Of a stretch of 5,211 nucleotides of DNA, positions 1-5,211 are shown in pieces; position 1 is the first letter of the stretch, and each line of letters opens with the position of its first letter. The stretch covers positions 1 to 5,211 of the forward strand of contig JAPKYG010000155.1 of assembly GCA_026394435.1 (NCBI GenBank). Reading direction: 5' to 3'. The position numbers and the translations under genes are program-made. The notes below the pieces were generated by a model, which did not search any database, was not told where the DNA came from, and saw nothing but the letters and a program-made list of their open reading frames with translations. The DNA is from Methanobacteriota archaeon (GTDB lineage Archaea > Thermoplasmatota > E2 > DHVEG-1).

Positions 1-357
1 AAAACCACTAACGGTCACCCCATCAACAAAAATAGAGACCACATTGTTCCATCCTTCGATACTTGTGGTATTCCGATTTTCACCGATGAGATGAATCGAA
101 ACGGTAATAGCAATGTTCTCATAGTACGGCGCTGAATCATCATACACAAACACAGTATCCCCATCAGAGGCGTTATCGATTGCATCTTGGATCTTACTGT
201 AATTCCCAGGATTTAACCCTCCAACATATAAGATATGTACATCCTTCATCATAAACGAACGATCTTTCTTCGTAATAGATGACACGGTGTTCACACCTGC
301 TATCAACATAAAGACAAGACAAACTACTGCAAGTTTAGTAAGATGAATATGAATCAT
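1..357 (-). CDS. Exported NosD-like right-handed beta-helix protein, N-terminal part (3' end beyond window)
   Basis: Read on the minus strand from ATG at 357, 119 codons are open to the window edge, so the gene is truncated by the window. Residues 1-5 are followed by a hydrophobic stretch (about 6-22, LTKLAVVCLVFMLIAG), consistent with a Sec signal peptide; no convincing lipobox surrounds Cys13. The mature part has the opening typical of archaeal surface proteins of the NosD/parallel beta-helix type: LYVGGLNPGNYSKIQDAID at about 43-61, then ASDGDTVFVYDDSAPYYENI at 63-82 and SIHLIGE at 87-93, where rungs of the helix begin. Such proteins are exported to the cell surface and often bind or process carbohydrates, but the substrate cannot be told from this fragment. 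The start is supported by a TTTATATA box 39 bases upstream and a GGGGAG close before the ATG. It is divergent from the small membrane-protein gene. Fold confidence is good; function is unknown. Confidence 0.8.
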   Translation of the reverse strand, partial: MIHIHLTKLAVVCLVFMLIAGVNTVSSITKKDRSFMMKDVHILYVGGLNPGNYSKIQDAIDNASDGDTVFVYDDSAPYYENIAITVSIHLIGENRNTTSIEGWNNVVSIFVDGVTVSGF

Positions 358-395
358 ACGCTCCCCTTGTACAACAGTAACATAATAAATAATCG

Positions 396-403
396 TATAT
401 AAA
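396..403 (-). promoter_or_regulatory. TATA box for the beta-helix gene
   Basis: On the minus strand this reads TTTATATA, a near-consensus archaeal TATA box, preceded by the purine-rich AGGAGTATG that could serve as a TFB recognition element. A transcript starting about 27 bases from its centre would begin near 372, leaving a leader of roughly 15 bases that contains the GGGGAG motif before the ATG at 357. This is inferred from sequence and spacing only. Confidence 0.6.
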
Positions 404-417
404 CATACTCCTCAGAA

Positions 418-428
418 TTATTATAAAA
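418..428 (+). promoter_or_regulatory. TATA box for the small membrane-protein gene
   Basis: TTATTATAAAA lies 50 bases before the ATG at 479. A start about 27 bases downstream of the box would give a leader of about 28 bases that includes AGGA (469-472) six bases before the ATG. The identical 11-mer recurs at 4028-4038 in the top6B/valS spacer, which supports reading both as core promoter elements of this genome. Confidence 0.55.
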
Positions 429-478
429 ACAAAAAGTTTTAAAGACAGCGAGTCATAAGGGGGCTGGTAGGAAAAGAA

Positions 479-928
479 ATGACTACAGAAGAACCTATCT
501 GGGATGAAGAAAAATTAAAACGCAGATATCTGAAAGCATCAAAACTCCTTTTCTTGTTTACCGTATTATATTCCCTCTGGATCGCCTTAGTTATCATGGG
601 TGTCTATTTTCTTCAGTTAGGAAATAAATGGGCGGTTTTTACCATCGGGCAATGGATTCTCTCCGCTATCATCCTCATCAGCATTGTTATTGCCATTGAG
701 ATCATCTTTATCCTTCATAATACTCTTTCGAGAAAAAAATATCTACAACCAGAACAACCTCAACAACCAGTATACCTGCAAGGAAAACAAGTCAATAGCT
801 ACACCATCCCCGCAGGCGCTAAGGGAGGTATTTTCAGTAAAACCTTCATCATGATTGATGAGACCCGTGTTTTAAATCTCCGCTACCAGATGATTCCACC
901 AAATGACCTCTGGAAACAAAAACAGTAG
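479..928 (+). CDS. Small integral membrane protein of unknown function, two transmembrane helices
   Basis: I do not recognise this 149-residue protein. It begins with a charged segment (about 1-21, acidic then KLKRR), followed by two hydrophobic helices at about 22-46 and 54-80 joined by a short loop (LGNKW). The second helix is followed by SRKK. Positive charge at both flanks suggests that both termini face the cytoplasm. A Gln/Pro-rich linker (about 90-98) leads to a soluble tail of some 45 residues containing IPAGAKGGIFSKTFIMID and LRYQMIPP, which looks like a small folded unit rather than disordered sequence. There is no catalytic motif I can name. The ATG has AGGA six bases upstream and a TATA box 50 bases upstream, so it probably has its own transcript. 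It converges on top6A with a 5-base gap, so a functional link to topoisomerase VI is not implied. Clean start, SD and promoter make it a likely real gene. Confidence 0.75.
   Translation: MTTEEPIWDEEKLKRRYLKASKLLFLFTVLYSLWIALVIMGVYFLQLGNKWAVFTIGQWILSAIILISIVIAIEIIFILHNTLSRKKYLQPEQPQQPVYLQGKQVNSYTIPAGAKGGIFSKTFIMIDETRVLNLRYQMIPPNDLWKQKQ
914..922 (-). terminator. Possible oligo-T terminator of the top6B-top6A operon
   Basis: Read on the minus strand, 12-20 bases beyond the top6A stop, the sequence is TTTTTGTTT. Archaeal RNA polymerase commonly terminates at T-rich runs without a hairpin. This run lies inside the 3' end of the convergent gene. The evidence is composition and position only. Confidence 0.35.
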
Positions 929-933
929 ACTCG

Positions 934-2031
934 TTACTTTTTCAACATTCCCATTTCCGCGAGTTTTTCCGGAAGATAGGTATCAGTCACATAATCAAGC
1001 CCGTATTTTGCGAGCGCCTGCTGCTCCGATTTCTTGCCAAGGGTAAGCTGCAGTTTTATCTCATGTTTCCAGAACTGATCCTGGAACCTAGGATCATCAA
1101 GTTCGCTTTTCAACGCAGCGACATCCTCCGGCGTTAACACATCAGTCGGGAGTTTATAGTTCTCAATATCGGAAGGCGTCACACCAAGATACTGCGCTGA
1201 TGGAGTCGCAAGATACTCCGAGATATGCGCAGTCTTAATCGCACCATACGCAACACTGCCATAGATGCGGAAACTCCACGGGTCACAATCCGTAAACACC
1301 AACACCGGGAGTTTCTTTTCCTCGCTCAACCGTTTAATAAACCGTCGAGTTGACCGCGCCGGCTGACCTTTCAGATGAACAAGAATCGCGCGACTTTTCG
1401 AATCAAACCCGTTCTCCGCAAGCCGGTCAAACATACCACCCGTCTCAATTGCAACAATAAAATCAGCGTCCACCTGTTTGAACGTGAGCTTTTCTTTCTC
1501 CACATTATATGGTATCCCGTAGCCAGCGTCACCAACATCATCCTGACAGTGTATCTTCTTCTTCGTATTATTTCGAGTCATCTCCTCTACAACCAAATTA
1601 CCAATAACACGAGCACCGTCTTCCTCTGGTCGCAGCTTGAAGTCCTCCCGCATACAACCCGTGATTACTTCAAGGTCTTCCGCAAGCATGTCTGATTCAT
1701 TCTGACTGCTGAACTTCGCAAGATTCCACCCTTCAGAAATATAATACGTTTCTCTTAACGTCGAGGATTTACTTTGACTGATCATCTCCTTAATGAAATC
1801 TACTAGGTACATCGTACGCAACAGCATATACGCTCCGTCAAGGGAGTTCGCAGACCGCTCTGTCATATTCTTCCCGTACTTCCAGACATTTAAATCATCA
1901 TCAAAGCGGATGTTTGCTTTCGTACGAGTTGAGAGGTGCAACGCGGGGATCTCTGCTTTTTCAAGATCCGCATAGACTTTTGCGGCAATCGCATCAATCT
2001 TGGTAATAACACCTGAATAATCACGCGCCAT
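934..2031 (-). CDS. top6A: DNA topoisomerase VI subunit A (Spo11-like DNA-cleaving subunit)
   Basis: This is the catalytic subunit of the type IIB topoisomerase (A2B2), which makes a transient double-strand break with two-base 5' overhangs and passes a second duplex through it, relaxing and decatenating DNA. With the start chosen here it is 365 residues, the usual family length. Visible features: the winged-helix (5Y-CAP) motif LRETYY at 92-97, with Tyr97 the expected active-site tyrosine; and the Toprim domain, with Glu196 in IETGGMFDRL and Asp248/Asp250 in FTDCDPWSFRIYG, the expected Mg2+ ligands. The Glu-to-first-Asp spacing of 52 equals that recalled for Methanocaldococcus jannaschii (E197, D249, D251). 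I prefer ATG at 2031 because AGGTGA sits eight bases upstream and the protein then begins MARDYSGVITKID. A TTG at 2064 would add 11 residues and overlap top6B. It follows top6B after four bases and is surely co-transcribed with it. Nothing looks broken. Confidence 0.96.
   Translation of the reverse strand: MARDYSGVITKIDAIAAKVYADLEKAEIPALHLSTRTKANIRFDDDLNVWKYGKNMTERSANSLDGAYMLLRTMYLVDFIKEMISQSKSSTLRETYYISEGWNLAKFSSQNESDMLAEDLEVITGCMREDFKLRPEEDGARVIGNLVVEEMTRNNTKKKIHCQDDVGDAGYGIPYNVEKEKLTFKQVDADFIVAIETGGMFDRLAENGFDSKSRAILVHLKGQPARSTRRFIKRLSEEKKLPVLVFTDCDPWSFRIYGSVAYGAIKTAHISEYLATPSAQYLGVTPSDIENYKLPTDVLTPEDVAALKSELDDPRFQDQFWKHEIKLQLTLGKKSEQQALAKYGLDYVTDTYLPEKLAEMGMLKK
938..942 (+). terminator. 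Possible oligo-T terminator of the small membrane-protein gene
   Basis: A run of five T residues begins ten bases after the stop at 926-928 and lies within the 3' end of top6A on the opposite strand. It is a weak candidate for oligo-T termination. Together with the run at 914-922 it would make the two convergent transcripts overlap by a few tens of bases. Confidence 0.25.
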
Positions 2032-2035
2032 ACTC

Positions 2036-3973
2036 TTACTCACCTTCCCATTTATCAGCACCAATCACATACGCCGGATTGATGTTTTGCACATACAACT
2101 CATTCTCATCAAAATCACCCTTATTCAACCCAGCAAGCTCAAATAAAATATCAATCTTTTTCGTAGGATCAATACTCTCCAGACTCCATTTAATATACGA
2201 ATCAGTCACTTTGGTTGGCTTTGGCTTTACCTCACCAACGACCGCATCCTTAGGAAAAAGCGCATATAAATTAAACTTCTGCGGTTTACTTTTATAGTTC
2301 ACCACCATAATCGTGCTTTTAGCGATCCACCCACCACTTTCAATCTGCCCAGTAGGACTCGTCGCATCAAGTTTCCTCTGAATCGGCTTACCCCGCACTT
2401 TTTCATACTCTACGACATCCTCAATCCAGACAACATCCATGATCTTGGTGATGACCTTCTCAAGAGGAGGTATCGGTTTATTGAGCATATGCGCGGATTT
2501 CTTTGCTATCTCAGGTAAAATCTTCGTAATTAAATCAAATTTCTCTCTAGTTTTCACCCGACGTACTTTCTTGTTGATATGCAGCTGGATTTTCCTGGCA
2601 CACTCACGAAACGCAAGCTTAATTTCGTTTTCGATTTCCTCCACGTCTGCGATTGCTTCTTTGCTCTCAGACGTGTACGGAATCTTGGTGGACGCGACAT
2701 GCGTAAGAAAGATAGCAGGACCAATGGGAATACCATTGCCTGAGGGTTGATCCAGCCCGTACCGCCGCCAATCAATCGATGCTATCGCAGTCGTAATCGC
2801 ACAATCACCCTGCTGATACAGTAGTGGTATCCGGTTCGCAAAACGTAGCAGCTTCACTGGTTTATCCTTTGGCAGATTCCCCCCGTACACGATTCCGACT
2901 TCAACTTGGAACGGGCTTCCCGTGAACACCGATGCAGGACGTGACGCAGTAAAAATAAACTCAGGGGAGATTTCCCGGGTTTCATTCTTCAGGCTCCGAC
3001 GAATAAGGATTTCACCAATCGGTGAGAGACACTCCGTTGATGGAGCCATGATTTTAACTTTCTTAAATGCCTGATGCAATGCAAGAAACTGATCTCGAGA
3101 TATATCTGCTGGGTTGAGGTTTCTATCAAGTTTTGCCTCGTCACAGACCGCGTTAGCGGTTCGATCACCCATACTGCTAAAATCAGTTTTCAAAAAAGAC
3201 GCTAGCTTCCTTGCTTTTGTCTCCTTTGACATCTTGATTAACGTACCAAGCTCAACACCATATGGATGTGGCTGAATCTCCTCACATTTCTTCGGCAGGA
3301 TGTCTGCGGTCCGCTCAAACACATGTTCTGTTCCATCAGCCTCTTTAAATGTGATCCGTGCATGGGGATTCACAATAGACGTTGATTGAAGATAGTCGTA
3401 TACAAAACGTTTCCCTCGTTTGTAATCCGCGTTCAAATTCACCTCAACCCGCGTCCCTGATGGCTTATCCCAATGCATGATTTCCTGATGCTGGACTTCA
3501 CCACGGTTCTTATTCGTATCAATCGCAAGCTCAGTGAGCACAGCAGGTTGATCGTCTTGGATCTTTGAAATAATCTTAGCGTGTTTTCCCGTGGTTAATT
3601 GACCATAGAGCAGAACGGCGGAAATACCGATACCTTGTTGCCCCCTGCTTTGCCTGACAGAATGGAAGCGTGAACCATAGAGTAAACGTGCGAAAATATG
3701 GGGAACCTGTTGTTTAATGATGCCCGGACCATTGTCTTCCACAATCACGACACATTCTTCCTCAGTTGGGTTTTTCACTTCGACATAAATATCGGGAAGG
3801 ATGCCAGATTCTTCACAGGCATCCAAGGCGTTATCGACTCCTTCTTTCACACTAGTAAATAACGCTCGTGTGGGGTTTCCAAAACCGAGGATATGTTTGT
3901 TTCGTTCGAAGAATTCCGCGACTGAGATTTCTTTTTGTTTTTTTGCTAATTCATAGGCGATTGCTTCGGGCAA
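2036..3973 (-). CDS. top6B: DNA topoisomerase VI subunit B (GHKL ATPase subunit)
   Basis: This subunit binds and hydrolyses ATP to dimerise and drive strand passage by Top6A. The 645 residues read in family order. The GHKL ATPase domain (about 1-225) has the N-box EGVDNALDA (44-52; Glu44 and Asn48 the expected catalytic base and Mg ligand), DNGPGI (80-85), and the lid SRGQQGIG (109-116). An H2TH region (about 240-310) contains SSMGDRTANAV. The transducer domain (about 310-475) has STKIPYTSESKEAIAD (428-443), which includes the conserved switch-lysine region. The C-terminal extension (about 530-645) matches the Ig-like domain of longer homologues such as that of Methanosarcina mazei and is absent from the shorter Sulfolobus protein. 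The start is TTG at 3973-3971: no ATG or GTG lies between it and the conserved AEFFERN, and GGAGGG stands six bases upstream. It is first in the operon with top6A. No intein or frameshift is seen. Confidence 0.97.
   Translation of the reverse strand: MPEAIAYELAKKQKEISVAEFFERNKHILGFGNPTRALFTSVKEGVDNALDACEESGILPDIYVEVKNPTEEECVVIVEDNGPGIIKQQVPHIFARLLYGSRFHSVRQSRGQQGIGISAVLLYGQLTTGKHAKIISKIQDDQPAVLTELAIDTNKNRGEVQHQEIMHWDKPSGTRVEVNLNADYKRGKRFVYDYLQSTSIVNPHARITFKEADGTEHVFERTADILPKKCEEIQPHPYGVELGTLIKMSKETKARKLASFLKTDFSSMGDRTANAVCDEAKLDRNLNPADISRDQFLALHQAFKKVKIMAPSTECLSPIGEILIRRSLKNETREISPEFIFTASRPASVFTGSPFQVEVGIVYGGNLPKDKPVKLLRFANRIPLLYQQGDCAITTAIASIDWRRYGLDQPSGNGIPIGPAIFLTHVASTKIPYTSESKEAIADVEEIENEIKLAFRECARKIQLHINKKVRRVKTREKFDLITKILPEIAKKSAHMLNKPIPPLEKVITKIMDVVWIEDVVEYEKVRGKPIQRKLDATSPTGQIESGGWIAKSTIMVVNYKSKPQKFNLYALFPKDAVVGEVKPKPTKVTDSYIKWSLESIDPTKKIDILFELAGLNKGDFDENELYVQNINPAYVIGADKWEGE
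2040..2045 (-). promoter_or_regulatory. Shine-Dalgarno site that fixes the top6A start
   Basis: Minus-strand AGGTGA, eight bases before the ATG at 2031, matches the core of the archaeal SD (GGAGGTGA). It overlaps the last codons of top6B, whose TAA (2038-2036) lies between the SD and the ATG, an arrangement typical of coupled translation. The alternative TTG at 2064 has no comparable site. Confidence 0.75.
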
Positions 3974-3979
3974 AATGCT

Positions 3980-3985
3980 CCCTCC
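3980..3985 (-). promoter_or_regulatory. Strong Shine-Dalgarno site for the TTG start of top6B
   Basis: Minus-strand GGAGGG ends six bases before TTG (3973-3971). It is the strongest SD match in the window and supports initiation at a non-ATG codon. The first residues that follow (MPEAIAYEL) lead directly into conserved Top6B sequence, and no other start codon is available. Confidence 0.7.
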
Positions 3986-4027
3986 GTTGTAGAGTGATTT
4001 CGCATCCGGTAACGGTAATAGATAAGG

Positions 4028-4038
4028 TTATTATAAAA
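4028..4038. promoter_or_regulatory. TATA element in the top6B/valS divergent spacer, possibly shared
   Basis: TTATTATAAAA on the plus strand contains TTATAAAA (4031-4038), which reads TTTTATAA on the minus strand, so one element could serve both directions. Toward top6B, a start about 27 bases away would fall near 4007, giving a leader of about 34 bases that includes the SD; the purine-rich CGAAGGAAT just upstream in that direction resembles a TFB recognition element. Toward valS, a start would fall near 4061, giving a leader of about 18 bases before ATG 4079. I see no other TATA-like box in the spacer. Orientation toward top6B is the safer reading. Confidence 0.5.
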
Positions 4039-4078
4039 TTATTCCTTCGAAGAAAAATGGCAGAAGAAATGGCAAGAA
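4037..4078 (+). other. ValRS-like open codons upstream of the first usable valS start
   Basis: In the valS frame, directly after the in-frame stop TAA at 4034-4036, fourteen codons read NYSFEEKWQKKWQE and run into the ATG at 4079. This looks like the N-terminal helix of class Ia synthetases (the usual pattern is Y-D-x-x-x-x-E-x-K-W-Q-x-x-W). Yet these codons include no ATG, GTG or TTG, and the stretch overlaps the predicted promoter. It may be a remnant of an older longer N-terminus, a coding stretch with a non-standard start, or the result of a sequence error nearby. Confidence 0.5.
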
Positions 4079-5211
4079 ATGAAAATCTATCATTTCGATT
4101 TCGACAGTACAAAAAAACCATACAATATCGATGTTCCTCCACGGTACGCCTCTGGTCCACTCCATGCTGGTCATGCTGTTCATTATACCCATATTGATTT
4201 TGCTGCGCGGTACAAACGAATGCAAGGCTACAACGTTTTTTTCCCCTTGTGTTTTGATGTGAACGGAATTCCTATTGAAGAGCGTGTCGAACGACAATTC
4301 AACATCACGCGTAAAGATATTGATCGCCATGAATTCACCAAGCTTTGCTCTGAGTTTGCGCAAAAGAACATCGCGACCATGACCAACCAGTTCATCAGAC
4401 TTGGGGAAAGCATGGACCCCAGCATTTACTATCAAACCGATGCTGAATACTATCGCAGGATCACGCAGATTTCTTTTCTCGAGTTGTTTCATAAAGGTTA
4501 TATTTATAAAGGTCAGTTCCCCGTCAATTGGTGCCCCCGTTGTATGACCGCGATGGCAGACGCCGAAGTGGTCTATAGCGACCGAACGACAAAACTCAAT
4601 ACCATCAAGTTCTATTTTACAAAACCACAAGACGAACAAATCCTAAAATTCCATGGCATCGGCAAAGACAAACAGGGAGTGTACATTGAGATTGCGACAA
4701 CACGACCTGAGATGCTTCCTGTCTGTCAGATTGTTGCAGTATACCCGACTGATGAGCGGGCATCATGGTTAGTAGATCAGATAGTGAAGGTCCCGGGGTT
4801 TGACAAAGAAGTAAAAATCGTAAAAGATGACGCGGTTGACCCTGAGTTTGGGACCGGCCTTGTGATGATTTGCACCATCGGAGATAAAGAAGACCTTAAC
4901 TGGGTCTTTAAATATAAACTCCCTCTGGAAATGAGTATTGATGAAGAAGGAAAGATGACCGCTATTTGTGGTAAATACAAAGGAATGAAAATCGAGGATG
5001 CACGCAAAGCAGTCATCGAGGATATGACAAAAAACGGGCTGTTCATCAAACAAGAGCCGCTCGCACAAAACGTTGGTGTCTGCTGGCGATGTAAAACACC
5101 AGTAGAATTCATCAATGCCAAACAATGGTTTTTGAAAACGATCCCGTTTAAACAAATGGTTCTTGACACCAGTAATGCAATGAGGTGGCATCCCGAGTTC
5201 ATGAAAATACG
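4079..5211 (+). CDS. valS: Valyl-tRNA synthetase, N-terminal part (3' end beyond window)
   Basis: This cytosolic class Ia enzyme charges tRNA-Val with valine and edits mischarged threonine. From ATG 4079, 377 codons plus two bases are open to the window edge; the full enzyme would be roughly twice as long, and the KMSKS loop is not in view. Numbering from this ATG: PPRYASGPLHAGH (20-32) is the Rossmann start with the HIGH-type signature HAGH. FFPLCFDVNGIPIEERVE (54-71) follows. CPRC (152-155) and CWRC (335-338) flank the CP1 insertion and probably bind zinc. The editing domain has the ATTRPE motif (206-211), FGTG (257-260) and GDKED (268-272, with Asp269/Asp272). The N-terminus appears about 15-20 residues shorter than usual, because upstream in-frame codons resembling the missing helix have no start codon; there is also no SD before 4079. 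Divergent from top6B. IleRS and LeuRS are excluded by the SGPLHAGH and editing-site wording. Identity is very secure; the start is not. Confidence 0.95.
   Translation, partial: MKIYHFDFDSTKKPYNIDVPPRYASGPLHAGHAVHYTHIDFAARYKRMQGYNVFFPLCFDVNGIPIEERVERQFNITRKDIDRHEFTKLCSEFAQKNIATMTNQFIRLGESMDPSIYYQTDAEYYRRITQISFLELFHKGYIYKGQFPVNWCPRCMTAMADAEVVYSDRTTKLNTIKFYFTKPQDEQILKFHGIGKDKQGVYIEIATTRPEMLPVCQIVAVYPTDERASWLVDQIVKVPGFDKEVKIVKDDAVDPEFGTGLVMICTIGDKEDLNWVFKYKLPLEMSIDEEGKMTAICGKYKGMKIEDARKAVIEDMTKNGLFIKQEPLAQNVGVCWRCKTPVEFINAKQWFLKTIPFKQMVLDTSNAMRWHPEFMKI

Noticed and set aside
1375..1975. Plus-strand open frames opposite top6A
   Set aside because: They are antisense to conserved Top6A sequence including the catalytic tyrosine and Toprim regions, and have no SD or promoter.
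2079..2775. Short open frames on both strands within top6B
   Set aside because: All overlap the uninterrupted transducer and C-terminal domains of Top6B and have no independent support.
2036..3973. Intein or inserted domain in Top6B, considered because it is longer than the Sulfolobus protein
   Set aside because: The extra length is all C-terminal and matches the Ig-like extension of longer archaeal homologues. The ATPase motifs are evenly spaced and no splice-junction residues are seen.
3868..4197. Plus-strand frame containing ATG 4057 and ATG 4069 as an alternative valS start
   Set aside because: From these ATGs the peptide (MAEEMARNENLSF) is out of the ValRS frame and the frame closes at 4197. 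Most of its upstream part is antisense to top6B.
4031..4639. Minus-strand open frame of 202 codons opposite the valS start
   Set aside because: It lies wholly antisense to clear ValRS sequence containing the HAGH and CPRC motifs, and its translation shows no family resemblance. It is a shadow of the coding strand.
4769..5202. Two minus-strand open frames of about 140 codons opposite the ValRS editing domain
   Set aside because: Both overlap each other and the intact plus-strand editing domain; the Cys/Phe-rich wording is typical of antisense reading.
1..5211. CRISPR array, tRNA or rRNA gene, insertion sequence, toxin-antitoxin or defence island
   Set aside because: No regularly spaced repeats, terminal inverted repeats, transposase or nuclease motifs, or tRNA-like folds were seen by eye. 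The gene-free stretches are only about 105-121 bases and are explained by promoters.

Overview
The window is ordinary chromosomal DNA from an archaeon, most probably a euryarchaeote. The evidence is a complete DNA topoisomerase VI gene pair, a valyl-tRNA synthetase of archaeal type, TATA boxes about 25-30 bases before the expected transcript starts, and Shine-Dalgarno sites fitting an anti-SD that pairs with GGAGGTGA. The ValRS wording (for example PPRYASG, FFPLCFDVNG, GESMDPSIYYQTDAEYYRR) and the secreted beta-helix protein opening with LYVGGLNPGNYSKIQDAID resemble what I recall from Thermoplasmata-related lineages. That placement is an inference from memory, not a search.

Layout. Positions 1-357 (minus) hold the N-terminal 119 residues of an exported right-handed beta-helix (NosD-like) protein that runs off the left edge. 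A 121-base divergent spacer (358-478) carries one TATA box for each direction. Positions 479-928 (plus) encode an unrecognised 149-residue protein with two membrane helices. It converges, with a 5-base gap, on a minus-strand operon: top6B (3971-3973 TTG start, stop at 2036) followed after 4 bases by top6A (2031 to 934). Together these encode both subunits of the A2B2 type IIB topoisomerase. A short divergent spacer with a single TTATAAAA element then separates top6B from valS (plus, from 4079), which runs off the right edge within its CP1 editing/zinc region.

The three housekeeping genes look intact: all ATPase, catalytic tyrosine, Toprim, HIGH and editing motifs that should lie in the window are present. 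The points worth a second look concern starts and promoters. top6A very probably starts at the ATG at 2031, not the longer TTG form. top6B can only start at a TTG behind a strong SD. The valS frame has recognisable ValRS N-terminal sequence upstream of its first usable start codon, back to an in-frame stop at 4034-4036, yet that stretch lies where a promoter is predicted. I found no mobile element, CRISPR array, RNA gene, intein or defence-type system. No stretch longer than about 120 bases lacks a gene.
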